A DNA stretch of 64,000 nt from HXMU1420-13 sp965601825 (GTDB lineage Bacteria; Bacteroidota; Rhodothermia; Balneolales; Balneolaceae). The notes beneath the pieces were generated by a model. It searched no databases. It saw only the letters and a program-made list of their open reading frames with translations, and was not told the DNA's origin. Positions 1 through 7,997 of this stretch are shown here, piece after piece. Location: contig OZ271839.1 in NCBI GenBank assembly GCA_965601825.1, positions 1,426,001 to 1,490,000 on the forward strand. The letters are read 5' to 3'. How positions within the stretch are numbered: the first letter of the stretch is position 1; every line of letters begins with the position of its first letter. Made by a program: the position numbers and the translations under genes.

Positions 1-390
1 ATCAACAGCAGCAACAATTGCCTGAGCGCCAAAAGCCTCGCTGGCATCATTAATCAGATCAGGATTTTTAACAATGCTGCTGTTAAGAGAAACCTTGTCG
101 GCACCGGCTTTTAATAGTTCTTCAATTTCATCCACCGTTTTGATTCCACCACCAACCGTAAATGGGATATTGATCTCTCTTGCGATTCTAGTAACCAATT
201 CCACCAAAGTGCGTCGCTTTTCCAAAGTTGCGGTGATATCTAAAAAAACGAGTTCATCAGCTCCTTCATCAGAATAGCGTTTGGCGAGTTCAACTGGGTC
301 GCCGGCGTCTATCAATCCTTCGAAGTTAACACCTTTAACGGTTCGGCCATTTTTGATATCCAGACAGGGAATAATTCTTTTAGTGAGCAT
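1..390 (-). CDS. hisF: Imidazole glycerol phosphate synthase subunit HisF (partial, 3' end outside window)
   Basis: This is the cyclase subunit of histidine biosynthesis; with HisH it makes imidazole glycerol phosphate and AICAR in the cytoplasm. The minus-strand frame from the ATG at 390 gives 130 codons up to the window edge. It begins MLTKRIIPCLDIKNGRTVKG, the hallmark HisF N-terminus with the catalytic Asp of CLD. It continues with VGGGIKTVDEI and a segment ending VAAVD, both typical of the (beta/alpha)8 barrel of this family. About half of the usual 250-residue protein is present. Nothing looks broken; it is simply cut by the window. The next gene to the right is a tRNA on the other strand. 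Confidence 0.95.
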   Translation of the reverse strand, partial: MLTKRIIPCLDIKNGRTVKGVNFEGLIDAGDPVELAKRYSDEGADELVFLDITATLEKRRTLVELVTRIAREINIPFTVGGGIKTVDEIEELLKAGADKVSLNSSIVKNPDLINDASEAFGAQAIVAAVD

Positions 391-481
391 GTGTGACGGA
401 GCAGAATAATTTTCTGAAAATGAATGCCAAAGGTACGAGTTCTATTTTTAACTGTGATGTAAAAATCGATGCAGTTTTTGC

Positions 482-512
482 TTTTAAAAAGGTGTGGAAC
501 GCCGTAACTTTG
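482..512 (+). promoter_or_regulatory. Bacteroidota-type housekeeping promoter of the tRNA gene
   Basis: TAACTTTG at 505-512 matches the Bacteroidota -7 consensus TAnnTTTG exactly. A T-rich TTTT at 482-485 lies 19 nt upstream, where the -33 TTTG box is expected. Transcription would start near 519, about 28 nt before the tRNA. The consensus is established knowledge; its use here is inference. Confidence 0.55.
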
Positions 513-546
513 CAGCCTTTCGAATTCACCAAGTGTGGATTGAGTC

Positions 547-620
547 GGGCCCATAGCTCAGTTGGTTAGAGCAGTCGACTCATAATCGATTGGTCGGGGG
601 TTCAAGTCCCTCTGGGCCCA
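547..620 (+). tRNA. tRNA with CAU anticodon (probably tRNA-Ile2, possibly elongator Met)
   Basis: The cloverleaf is complete: acceptor GGGCCCA pairs with TGGGCCC, the D-arm contains AGCTCAGTTGGTTAGAGC, the anticodon arm is GTCGA-CTCATAA-TCGAT with CAU, and the T-arm is GGGGG-TTCAAGT-CCCTC, followed by discriminator A. CCA is not encoded. The stretch around ACTCATAATCG and TTGGTC resembles tRNA-Ile2 (lysidine-modified CAU) more than elongator tRNA-Met, so I lean to Ile2; this was judged by eye. Its 3' 16 bases are the left attachment core of the neighbouring element. Confidence 0.92.
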
Positions 621-621
621 C
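605..621 (+). repeat. attL core: 17-bp direct repeat at the tRNA 3' end
   Basis: AGTCCCTCTGGGCCCAC at 605-621 is repeated perfectly and in the same orientation at 9336-9352. The left copy completes the tRNA T-arm and acceptor stem, so integration left the tRNA intact. This is the classic arrangement for a tyrosine-recombinase element in a tRNA gene. Confidence 0.93.
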
Positions 622-624
622 TAT

Positions 625-660
625 AAACCCTATTAAGTCATTGATTTAATAGGGTTTTTT
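625..660 (+). terminator. Rho-independent terminator just inside attL
   Basis: AAACCCTATTAA and TTTAATAGGGTTT form a long hairpin followed by a run of T. It is the first structure inside the element and would end the tRNA transcript, replacing the native terminator that now lies beyond attR. Confidence 0.8.
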
Positions 661-664
661 ATTT

Positions 665-689
665 TATGGTACAAACATAGGTATAAACA
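665..689 (+). repeat. Left copy of a 25-bp repeat, candidate integrase arm site
   Basis: The 25-nt segment is matched at 9198-9222 with only two differences and in the same orientation. Each copy contains two tandem GGTAYAAACA units spaced 12 nt apart. Lying 44 bp inside attL, it fits an arm-type binding site for the recombinase. This is inference from position and repetition. Confidence 0.6.
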
Positions 690-778
690 AAATTATAAAA
701 TAGAGTACTAACTTTATTAGTTCGAGTTATTTACATTTAACCACTAACATTTAAGTGTAAGTTAATTCTTATATAATA

Positions 779-1765
779 ATGGGGTTTTTCAATACTATTA
801 ATAATTTACTAAGTAATGTGTTTTCTAAATTAGGGAAACATGCTTTGAAGGTTTTTCTTTTTGTAATTATAACATCTAGTGTCTTAGTAATTGTAATATT
901 TACCTACGAATTCTATAAAGCCGGATTAATTAGTACAAGCTTACAAGTTTCACCAACGATTAGTGCAAATTATGGAGACTTTGTCGGCGGTGTTCTAGGC
1001 TCGATATTAGCTTTGGCCACGGTAATTCTTGTTTGGGTTACCTATAACTCTCAAAAGAAAGAGTTAGAGGAAACTCAAAAAGTTTTATATACACAGCAGT
1101 TTGAATCAACTTATTTCAGTTTGCTGCAAACTCAAAGAGTTTTGAAAAAAGAGGTTAAGGCAACAAACAAAGTATCAACTCAAGCTCGATTAACTAGGAA
1201 TAAAAATTTAGCAGGAGAAGATTTTTTTAATCACAGTCGTCGGGAATTAAAGGTCGCATTTAATGCACTTAAAGGTAGATTAGGAATTGAACTAGAGAAC
1301 GCTTTTAATTTCACTATACCATGTGAAATAATTATAGATGGAATTGACAAAAAGAAAATTGGTGATAACCCACTTAAAGTTTCTAGGTTAACTTACAGGC
1401 TCTTCTTTGAATCTTTTCATCCTTATTTAGGTCACTACTTCAGGTTTACATACCACATATTGAATTTTTTAAAAATTACAAAAGAATCAGAGAGAGAGAA
1501 CAGTTCGATATCAGATTTGGAACTAGAAAATAAATACAAGAACTATGCAGACATCTTACAAGCACAAATGAATACTGATGAGTTGTTTCTATTGTTCTAT
1601 AACGGTCTGTTATTTAAAAATGCTTTCGATTTAATAAATGAGTTTAAATTCTTAGATAATCTTCAAGAGGAGGAATTATTGGATTCCAAAAAGCATAAAA
1701 ATTTTTATGCATTCTCATTGAAAAACCGAAATAATATGATCAATAAATCTGCTGAATTAGGGTAG
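779..1765 (+). CDS. Membrane-anchored putative phage abortive-infection protein (putAbiC-like)
   Basis: The 328-residue protein has two N-terminal membrane helices (about 24-46 and 66-88) joined by a short loop, then a cytoplasmic helical domain. The second helix runs directly into a charged helix with FESTYFSLLQTQ and later a YFRFTYHILNFLK segment, which I associate with the putative phage abortive infection family (PF16872). That assignment is from memory of the family pattern. The ATPase gene begins 6 bp after the stop, so the two are almost surely co-transcribed and form one system. A membrane effector, or a membrane tether for the ATPase/nuclease, is the likely role. The gene is AT-rich, as expected for a transferred defence gene. 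Confidence 0.7.
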   Translation: MGFFNTINNLLSNVFSKLGKHALKVFLFVIITSSVLVIVIFTYEFYKAGLISTSLQVSPTISANYGDFVGGVLGSILALATVILVWVTYNSQKKELEETQKVLYTQQFESTYFSLLQTQRVLKKEVKATNKVSTQARLTRNKNLAGEDFFNHSRRELKVAFNALKGRLGIELENAFNFTIPCEIIIDGIDKKKIGDNPLKVSRLTYRLFFESFHPYLGHYFRFTYHILNFLKITKESERENSSISDLELENKYKNYADILQAQMNTDELFLLFYNGLLFKNAFDLINEFKFLDNLQEEELLDSKKHKNFYAFSLKNRNNMINKSAELG

Positions 1766-1771
1766 AATGAT

Positions 1772-3451
1772 ATGATTAGTGAGCTGAATATTGGTTTGGA
1801 TAAAACGGTAAAGCTGGAAAAACTAAATTTACTAGTAGGACCAAATAATTCAGGTAAAACTCAAACACTAGTTGATATTCGAACTAACATTACTAGAGAT
1901 AGAAATAATAAACCAGTAATCCTGAAAGATCTAAAATTAATTAAGCCAGAAAGATTTGTTTCCTCATTTTCTAGATTAAATATTCAAAGAAAGGATGGTC
2001 AAAGTAATTTCTTAGTCAAAGGGGTGAGTTGGAATCTTAAAGGGCAAACTGAAGCCACTATTAATTTAAATTCGTTAAGAATTCAACATAAGACTAGTAA
2101 TAGCGGATCATATTTGGTTAACAGTAATATTGGTCCATTTTTAATTGGTTACTTAGATGCTAGTACAAGACTTGACCTTGTTCGAACTGTTAATGCTTAT
2201 AATCTAAGAACTGAAAGTCCGTCAAATGTTCTTCATAGACTCTTTATTGATTTGGAAGCACAATCTGTGCTATCTAAGATTTTTAAAGAAACATTTGGCT
2301 TGGAGATATTTTTAGATACTTCTGCAAGTACACAATGGACACTTAGAATTGGTAGTAATTTTGGAAATCCACCAACTGACCCAATAAAAAAAGCAGAATA
2401 TTATTCGAAATTTCCATCCATTGATAGTCAAGGTCATGGATATAAATCATTTGTTTCGATAATACTCTCAGTTCTATTAGTACAAAACAGAGTGATTTTG
2501 ATTGATGAACCTGAATTATTTCTACATCCAGCTCAATCTAAAGCATTAGGAGAGTGGTTAGGTGCCATTACAAATAATAGCACTGGTCAAATAATTATTT
2601 CTACGCATGATTCAAATTTCTTAGAAGGCATTGCAAGTACTGCTAATGGTGTAAATATTCTTAGACTTAATAGAATTGGTGATGAAACATCCTTTACAAG
2701 ACTAAAATCAGATAGTGTTAATTCAATCTCAAAAAACCCATTATTGTCAACTCAACGCGTATTAGATTCTATATTTCATAAGAATGTAATTGTTTGTGAA
2801 GCAGATTCAGATAGAAGTTTTTTTCTTGCGTGTTTAAGAAAGATTGGATCTAATACAAATTTCACTATAGTACATGCACACAACAAACAAACTATAAGCA
2901 GGATTTTGGTTCTTTTGAAAGAACTTAGTATTTCAGCGATTTCTATTGTTGACCTAGATATTATAAATGACAGTGAATTTGAAAAACTGATTGAACTACA
3001 TACAGATTCAACTGATACTTTAGCTAAGGCCCTAGATTTAAGAGAACAAGTTATTAATTACGTTTTAAGTGAACCAGAAAGTTCACTTTTGGTTAAATCA
3101 AAGATTCAATTAGGGAAATTAATTAGGGAATTGGATTTAGCAAGACACTCACTATCTGGAATCAGGTCTGCAATTGGAAGGGTTAAAGATAGTTTGAGTA
3201 GGTGGAGTGATTTAAAGAAAAATGGTTTGTCAATTTTTCCGCCTCAATTAGAAACTGAAATTGCTGAGTTACTAATCGAATTACAGGATGCTAATTTGTT
3301 TATTTTACCAACTGGAGAGCTAGAATCATTTCTGGATGTTGGGCCTAAAAATAGTAAGTGGATTCCGAAAGCATTAGAGTATATAGAAAAAAATCCTTTG
3401 CCAAATGATTTAAATCAATTCATGCAAAATGTGAGTTCTGCATTGAAGTAG
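1772..3451 (+). CDS. OLD-family-like AAA/ABC ATPase with C-terminal TOPRIM domain
   Basis: The 559-residue protein has a Walker A (GPNNSGKT, 23-30), an ABC-signature-like DSQGHGYKS near 220, a Walker B (ILIDEPELFLHP, with D245-E246) and an H-loop histidine at H279 (STHD). A TOPRIM-type acidic centre follows: E343 in CEADSD and D394-L-D396 in IVDLDI. This ATPase-then-TOPRIM order is that of OLD-family nucleases, which include phage-defence proteins such as GajA; the length is within the family range. It follows the membrane protein by 6 bp and is not paired with a UvrD-like helicase as GajA is. Its partner is therefore likely the upstream membrane protein. DNA or tRNA cleavage triggered by infection is an inference. 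Confidence 0.8.
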   Translation: MISELNIGLDKTVKLEKLNLLVGPNNSGKTQTLVDIRTNITRDRNNKPVILKDLKLIKPERFVSSFSRLNIQRKDGQSNFLVKGVSWNLKGQTEATINLNSLRIQHKTSNSGSYLVNSNIGPFLIGYLDASTRLDLVRTVNAYNLRTESPSNVLHRLFIDLEAQSVLSKIFKETFGLEIFLDTSASTQWTLRIGSNFGNPPTDPIKKAEYYSKFPSIDSQGHGYKSFVSIILSVLLVQNRVILIDEPELFLHPAQSKALGEWLGAITNNSTGQIIISTHDSNFLEGIASTANGVNILRLNRIGDETSFTRLKSDSVNSISKNPLLSTQRVLDSIFHKNVIVCEADSDRSFFLACLRKIGSNTNFTIVHAHNKQTISRILVLLKELSISAISIVDLDIINDSEFEKLIELHTDSTDTLAKALDLREQVINYVLSEPESSLLVKSKIQLGKLIRELDLARHSLSGIRSAIGRVKDSLSRWSDLKKNGLSIFPPQLETEIAELLIELQDANLFILPTGELESFLDVGPKNSKWIPKALEYIEKNPLPNDLNQFMQNVSSALK

Positions 3452-3493
3452 TAACTACAATAGCAATCAACTAGCGATTAATATTGTTTAAAG

Positions 3494-4105
3494 CTACTGT
3501 TCAACTCCAATTAAGATCAATGGAACAGCTGGAGCTCCCCTACCTTGCCTTGCTAAGTGGTGTATTACTCTTTCATAATATCCAGGTCCGGAAGACATTT
3601 GAGATTGCATTTTTTTTGTTGGTACAATTTCAATACCTAAATCAATCTTATCTCCAATATAAAACCCCAAATGTTTGACAAATAGATCAAATTCAATGAA
3701 ACTATATTTTGCTAATTGAACTTCAATTGCAACACGATTTTTTTCAAAATCAGTTTGATTATAAGAATAGATAGGAGTTTTCCCTGTTTTAATAATTTCT
3801 TCTTTTTGCTCATTAACAGGTAAACTCATGACTTCTGAAGTCAACTTATAATCATCAGTGACATAATATGGGTATCTAGATTCTTTCCAATTTCTTTTAC
3901 CAAATTCAGATTTCATTCTATCATTCAAGCCAACAGGGCTAAACTTCATTTGCCCCATCATTCTTTTCTCTTCACTCTTTTTAGTTCTGTATTCCTCTGC
4001 ATCAATGCAATCTATGACTTCATTAATTTCATTCCATATAGAAGGGTGCCTAATTTGAAGCCATTCCAAACCGTTTAGATGAGAATAATAAGCACCGATT
4101 TTCAT
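3494..4105 (-). CDS. BglII-family type II restriction endonuclease
   Basis: The 203-residue protein carries D119, E128 and Q130 (TDFEKNRVAIEVQ), the same spacing as the D84/E93/Q95 metal site I recall for BglII. Its C-terminal half (AKYSFIEFDLFVKHL, IDLGIEIVP, MSSGPGYYERV, PLILIGVE) is also characteristic of the BglII/BstYI family. Its start overlaps the 3' end of the methyltransferase gene by 4 bp, the normal translational coupling of a restriction-modification operon. The recognition site cannot be read from sequence; a GATC-centred site would fit the family. It converges on the OLD-like gene with a 42-bp gap. Confidence 0.8.
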   Translation of the reverse strand: MKIGAYYSHLNGLEWLQIRHPSIWNEINEVIDCIDAEEYRTKKSEEKRMMGQMKFSPVGLNDRMKSEFGKRNWKESRYPYYVTDDYKLTSEVMSLPVNEQKEEIIKTGKTPIYSYNQTDFEKNRVAIEVQLAKYSFIEFDLFVKHLGFYIGDKIDLGIEIVPTKKMQSQMSSGPGYYERVIHHLARQGRGAPAVPLILIGVEQ

Positions 4106-5718
4106 GTTAGTAATGATTTATTTAATTCAGTAAGTAGTAAGAATCCAATTAATATATATTTAGCATTAGAAAGAAGTTTTTTATTGTCACTTTGTGTTAA
4201 AAGTGAAAGTTCTTCAGCATAATTAAAGTCTTCTGGTGCACTTGATAGTAACCTATCAAAAGAATCTCCTATTTCATCAACAAGGTTAAATAAAAAACTA
4301 TTCTCATCTTCATTCACCCAGTGTTCTTGGAGAGATTTAGAACTTATCGGTCCATCAAATTTGGTCAATAATTGTTGAGCCTCATATTTAATATTCTGAT
4401 TTAAATTCTCTTTTAGAGTATTAGAAATATAGGATAAAGTTTGTGAATCAAGAATAAGACTCTGAATGGATTTTGAATTACCATAGTAAAACTTGAAAGA
4501 GTAAATTGGTTCTTTGTTTTTAAATTCATTCGATAATTCAAATCTCATCCCACTGCCAAATCTTAAATTTGGAACTGCGAATCTAAACTTTCTAGTCTTT
4601 GTAAAACTGCGCTTACTTTTCTCTGGTGGCGTATATGGGATTTCTGTATTAGATACTGGGTGGTTAAATCCTATTTCATAATGACACTTTAATTCTGCAA
4701 CTGGGGTACCTTGCATACTTTGAAAAATGTAGTACGTCAGTGGTGGTGGTACAGCATTTCCAATCATTTTGAGTTTAGAGTTGTAAGTTCTACCATAGAA
4801 TTGATAACTAAGGGGGAAACCCTGTATTGTCGCTCTTTCGCGAACGGTTAATCTTCTAAATCCTTTGGTTGATTCAACAATGATACTCTCTCTCGAAACC
4901 CTTGTACATGTTGCTGTGATAGTTCTAGCAGGTAAATCGAGTTTTTCAGGAAAACTCATTTTATTATACACGGGATGATATGTCTTAGAATCCCTATTAA
5001 TCCTTACTTCTTCAGAAGTCAAATCCTCTTCAACTACATGGTCGGTTAAATCTTGTTTAGCAACTGAGTTTTGATAGTTTATATCAATAAAAGTAGAGTT
5101 TTTACCATTTAATGACTTTAAGACGTCATTTAAATTAGTTTTTCTAATTTTTGATTTATATCCATCAAATAGTTTAGATGGGAATTGCCCTGCTATCATT
5201 CGTTTCCTCTTTTGCGGAACACCATAATCAGCTGAATTGACAATCTCGATATATGCATCTTTGAAAAGGTGTTTATAAATGCTTAATTGCCCACCTTCCA
5301 TAAGTTCTCTTTCAATTATTGATTTTACTCGTGGAACATTTTCCATTGCCCAAAATTTCGGTTTCAAATGATCAACGATATCTAAAAACTTCTTCACATC
5401 TACTAGACCATCATTTATGTTTCCCGATCCGCCTCTATTTGCATAAGAAAACTGAGTGCATGGTGGAGATCCAACAACGAAATCAATAGATGGGAATTTC
5501 TGGAACTCTGATTTGAGTTCAATTTTTCGAATATCAATCTCAGGATGCGTTTTATTAAAATTGAGATTATGAGTGTAATTGGCATCTACCCAATACTCGT
5601 ATGACTTATATGGTTCAATACCAGACATTTTCATTCCTAATGTCCAACCTCCAATACCACTGTATAAATCGATCGCTTTAAACTTCAATTCTTTTTTTTC
5701 TATAGATGACAGTTTCAA
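4102..5718 (-). CDS. DNA (cytosine-5) methyltransferase with unusual C-terminal extension
   Basis: The N-terminal part has the C5-methyltransferase motifs in order: motif I DLYSGIGG (17-24), the catalytic motif IV GSPPCTQF with C87, motif VI MENVPR (E126), motif VIII QKRKRMIAG, and the motif IX-X region with ARTITATC and MIGNAVPPPL. It transfers methyl from SAM to cytosine, protecting host DNA from the downstream nuclease. At 538 residues it is longer than the usual 330-430. About 190 residues after motif X have no motif I recognise and may contribute to DNA or protein contacts. It overlaps the endonuclease gene by 4 bp. Confidence 0.92.
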   Translation of the reverse strand: MKLSSIEKKELKFKAIDLYSGIGGWTLGMKMSGIEPYKSYEYWVDANYTHNLNFNKTHPEIDIRKIELKSEFQKFPSIDFVVGSPPCTQFSYANRGGSGNINDGLVDVKKFLDIVDHLKPKFWAMENVPRVKSIIERELMEGGQLSIYKHLFKDAYIEIVNSADYGVPQKRKRMIAGQFPSKLFDGYKSKIRKTNLNDVLKSLNGKNSTFIDINYQNSVAKQDLTDHVVEEDLTSEEVRINRDSKTYHPVYNKMSFPEKLDLPARTITATCTRVSRESIIVESTKGFRRLTVRERATIQGFPLSYQFYGRTYNSKLKMIGNAVPPPLTYYIFQSMQGTPVAELKCHYEIGFNHPVSNTEIPYTPPEKSKRSFTKTRKFRFAVPNLRFGSGMRFELSNEFKNKEPIYSFKFYYGNSKSIQSLILDSQTLSYISNTLKENLNQNIKYEAQQLLTKFDGPISSKSLQEHWVNEDENSFLFNLVDEIGDSFDRLLSSAPEDFNYAEELSLLTQSDNKKLLSNAKYILIGFLLLTELNKSLLT

Positions 5719-5762
5719 ACTAATATAGTTATCTGCAGTTTTAAATATGACCTCAACAATAT

Positions 5763-5993
5763 CTAAGAAGTGGCATTTTTAAGTAGATTTTGAAGAGCTA
5801 ACTCAATACATGGTTTGTGATATTGATAATAGTCTATACCAGTTTCGCATGAGATTGAATATTCAATCATGTCGTTATCGATTAGTTCGCCACAAACACA
5901 ACATTTGTTACTTAAATCAAAAATTGGAGCATGAAATCTCCAGAGACCATTATCTCGATGAATCTCACCTAGCTTATCGTTTTCAGTTCTCAT
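5763..5993 (-). CDS. Small zinc-finger-like protein coupled to rep
   Basis: This 76-residue protein has a CCVCGELI cysteine cluster and a later HKPC motif, a plausible C-x2-C...H-x2-C zinc site. Its ATG overlaps the stop of rep (ATGA), so it is translated with rep. I do not recognise the family. A DNA-binding helper of replication or a small regulator is possible. The conserved-looking Cys/His residues and the tight coupling are the only evidence that it is real. Confidence 0.6.
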   Translation of the reverse strand: MRTENDKLGEIHRDNGLWRFHAPIFDLSNKCCVCGELIDNDMIEYSISCETGIDYYQYHKPCIELALQNLLKNATS

Positions 5994-6457
5994 GTGATTA
6001 CGATTAAGCTTTCGTCTTTTAGGTCTTTTGTAATGTATTTAGTGCAATAGTTGGATACGTTCTCTCTGGATTTAATCTCTTCCACTGTGGCACGCCCATA
6101 CTTTGAAAACCAATGTTCCCAAATAAGGCTAGCTGTTGGTTTTTCAACTGGATTGAAACGTAGCAATCCATGGACATGAACTTTCCCATACATTGCACCG
6201 AATTCGATGAAAAGTACAATAAGCTCCCTGGATTTATATTTTGTGAAGAATCTCTCACAGACCCTACGTGCGCCGTTAGGAGTAATATCCCCCCAATTGT
6301 TTCGCTTTTTATATCGCTGAACTTCTTCTGTGTCATCTTCTTTCAGGTTATCATAATAGTTTAGACCAAAGGTTCCAGTGAAGAAATAATCCCATGGAAG
6401 ACTCATTAACCATGCTGAGTATTGATCTCGATATCTATAAATCTCTTTATCTATCAT
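5990..6457 (-). CDS. HUH rolling-circle replication initiator (Rep)
   Basis: From the ATG at 6457 the protein has 155 residues with the three expected Rep motifs: FFTGTF (25-30), the HUH metal site KVHVHGLL (H94, H96) and a tyrosine/lysine motif YCTKYITK (Y137, Y141). Such proteins nick one strand at an origin hairpin and stay covalently attached through tyrosine. The frame stays open to a GTG at 6607. That extension would encode a basic low-complexity tail across two perfect GC-rich palindromes (6480-6502, 6543-6577), so I prefer the shorter start; an ATG at 6490 is the other option. The family resembles replication proteins of small plasmids and ssDNA phages. Confidence 0.78.
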   Translation of the reverse strand: MIDKEIYRYRDQYSAWLMSLPWDYFFTGTFGLNYYDNLKEDDTEEVQRYKKRNNWGDITPNGARRVCERFFTKYKSRELIVLFIEFGAMYGKVHVHGLLRFNPVEKPTASLIWEHWFSKYGRATVEEIKSRENVSNYCTKYITKDLKDESLIVIT

Positions 6458-6479
6458 TCTAAAATTTGGTTTAGGTCGC

Positions 6480-6502
6480 ACAAGCGGCATTGAACCGCTT
6501 GT
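6480..6502 (-). repeat. Perfect hairpin upstream of rep
   Basis: ACAAGCGG (6480-6487) and CCGCTTGT (6495-6502) are perfect inverted repeats with a 7-nt loop. The hairpin is GC-rich in an AT-rich element and lies 23 bp before the preferred rep start. It is a candidate part of the replication origin. Confidence 0.6.
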
Positions 6503-6542
6503 CCGCCCATTTAAGTCATTGATTGCTTTTATTGAGAGCCGC

Positions 6543-6577
6543 GTACCGCGGGTAGACAAGAATAGTACCCGCGGTAC
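6543..6577 (-). repeat. 12-bp perfect GC-rich palindrome, candidate Rep nick site
   Basis: GTACCGCGGGTA (6543-6554) and TACCCGCGGTAC (6566-6577) are perfect inverted repeats with an 11-nt loop that reads CTATTCTTGTC on the minus strand. HUH initiators usually nick in or next to such a loop, and this one lies directly upstream of the Rep gene. Origin function is inference. Confidence 0.65.
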
Positions 6578-6717
6578 TCTTGGAGGTTTATTCGAGATTC
6601 CAGCCACTCACACAATTTGTGTTTTGGGTATAGTTCTCTCATAGCTCAATAATTTTGAGTTTATGTTTATTCCAAAATGCTCATGATCATTTCGGATTTT
6701 TGGTTATGTGCTTTGGT

Positions 6718-7005
6718 TTATGCCGCGATAGGCTCGATAAGCTTATCTCTGAGATATTGTTCTATACCTGCGGTTGGATATAGGATTCTCCTTCCTTCCT
6801 GAGTGAAAGGGATTCGCTTTTCATCTCTTAAATACTGGATTGTACGTCTTGACCATCCTGTGTATTCCATTAGCTCATCGGTGTTGAGCCAAGGTTTAAG
6901 TTTCGCTTTTCGAATTATTACGGGTAGTTCAGAAGCGAAAATTCCTTCTACTGTATTACGTAAAGTAAGCTCTAAATCTTCTTTTGTTGTGATAAATGTG
7001 TTCAT
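6718..7005 (-). CDS. Helix-turn-helix excisionase-like DNA-binding protein
   Basis: The 95-residue protein has a winged-helix/MerR-type DNA-binding segment in its second half (MEYTGWSRRTIQYLRDEKRIPFTQEGRRILYP). This matches the pattern of 'helix-turn-helix domain, excisionase family' proteins common on Bacteroidota elements. The likely role is as recombination directionality factor or repressor for integrase and Rep. It lies between the integrase side and rep, as in other small integrative elements. Function is inferred from fold and neighbours. Confidence 0.8.
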   Translation of the reverse strand: MNTFITTKEDLELTLRNTVEGIFASELPVIIRKAKLKPWLNTDELMEYTGWSRRTIQYLRDEKRIPFTQEGRRILYPTAGIEQYLRDKLIEPIAA

Positions 7006-7087
7006 ATCAGCTCCGTTTTGTTATTTGAAACTGAATAAATCTACATATTCGATTTAGATTAGGTGTGCAGAGTAAAAAATCAAAACA

Positions 7088-7990
7088 TCAGAGTTTTAAC
7101 TTTGCATAGAATTTGAAAAAATCATTGAAATGACCTTTTAACGCTCTATCCTTAAATTTGTCCTTAATTCTGTCTTTCCCATCATTTACCCATTTTTTTT
7201 CAAATTCATCGTCAAAGAGTATTTCATTAAGCAATGTGTTCTTACTAGGGAGGTTTCTATTTTGGTATGTTTCAATAAGTTTCAATCCATCAAGTATTCT
7301 TTCAAAATCATAAAACAATTCATCAGGGATGCTTGGGCCTTTTTCTGTTTCATTGAATCTCAAGATAATCTCTTCTTCTTGTATAAATTCACCTTCATTA
7401 ACTTTGCCGGAAAAATGAGCTTTATGTACTAGCTTTAGTAAATCTTTTGCTCTCAGATACTGAATATGTAAATAATCGATTCTATTGATTATTTCTATTA
7501 TCTGGTTAGATTTTTGAATTAGTTCTGTTCTTGGAACCTTCTTAAGAATTTTTTCATACTCTTTTAGTAATTCTAGCTTATCAATGAGTTTATGACTTGA
7601 TTGTAGATGATAGTATTCAAAAAACTTCTCATTCTTGGTAAGAGAAAATTTTGAATGTAATTCGATTAATTGATTTGATCGTGTCTCAGTTACCTCGGCA
7701 AAAAAACCATGATTACCGTAGAACTGTAGATTAAATAGAAAGGATTTCTCTGCTTCTATTAAATCCAAGAGGATCAAATTTCGATCTTCATTTAGATTTG
7801 TGATAAAATCTTTCAGGTTATTGTAGGCCCCAAGTCGACCAATTTTTTTTTCACAATTTGTATATAGTTCCCAGATTACTTTATCAATTTTTTTTGAATC
7901 ATTATTAATTGTAACCGCCTCTTTGTTAACTAACGGAGTCTTTAGACTTTTCCTTAATCGCAAGTAATCTGGGACTATGCTTTTCTCCAT
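7088..7990 (-). CDS. Hypothetical helical protein of the element
   Basis: This 300-residue protein is not recognised. It is charged, rich in Lys, Glu, Leu and Asn, and looks almost wholly alpha-helical, with no signal peptide, membrane segment or catalytic motif visible. It starts 7 bp after the integrase stop, so it is probably co-transcribed with the integrase. Proteins of this size between integrase and excisionase are frequent on Bacteroidota elements and are usually unannotated. A role in recombination, replication or defence cannot be decided. Confidence 0.7.
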   Translation of the reverse strand: MEKSIVPDYLRLRKSLKTPLVNKEAVTINNDSKKIDKVIWELYTNCEKKIGRLGAYNNLKDFITNLNEDRNLILLDLIEAEKSFLFNLQFYGNHGFFAEVTETRSNQLIELHSKFSLTKNEKFFEYYHLQSSHKLIDKLELLKEYEKILKKVPRTELIQKSNQIIEIINRIDYLHIQYLRAKDLLKLVHKAHFSGKVNEGEFIQEEEIILRFNETEKGPSIPDELFYDFERILDGLKLIETYQNRNLPSKNTLLNEILFDDEFEKKWVNDGKDRIKDKFKDRALKGHFNDFFKFYAKLKL

Positions 7991-7997
7991 AGCTGAA

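Noticed and set aside
312..554. Minus-strand ORF over the hisF start and tRNA
   Set aside because: It overlaps hisF and the tRNA gene and has no protein-like features; a frame shadow.
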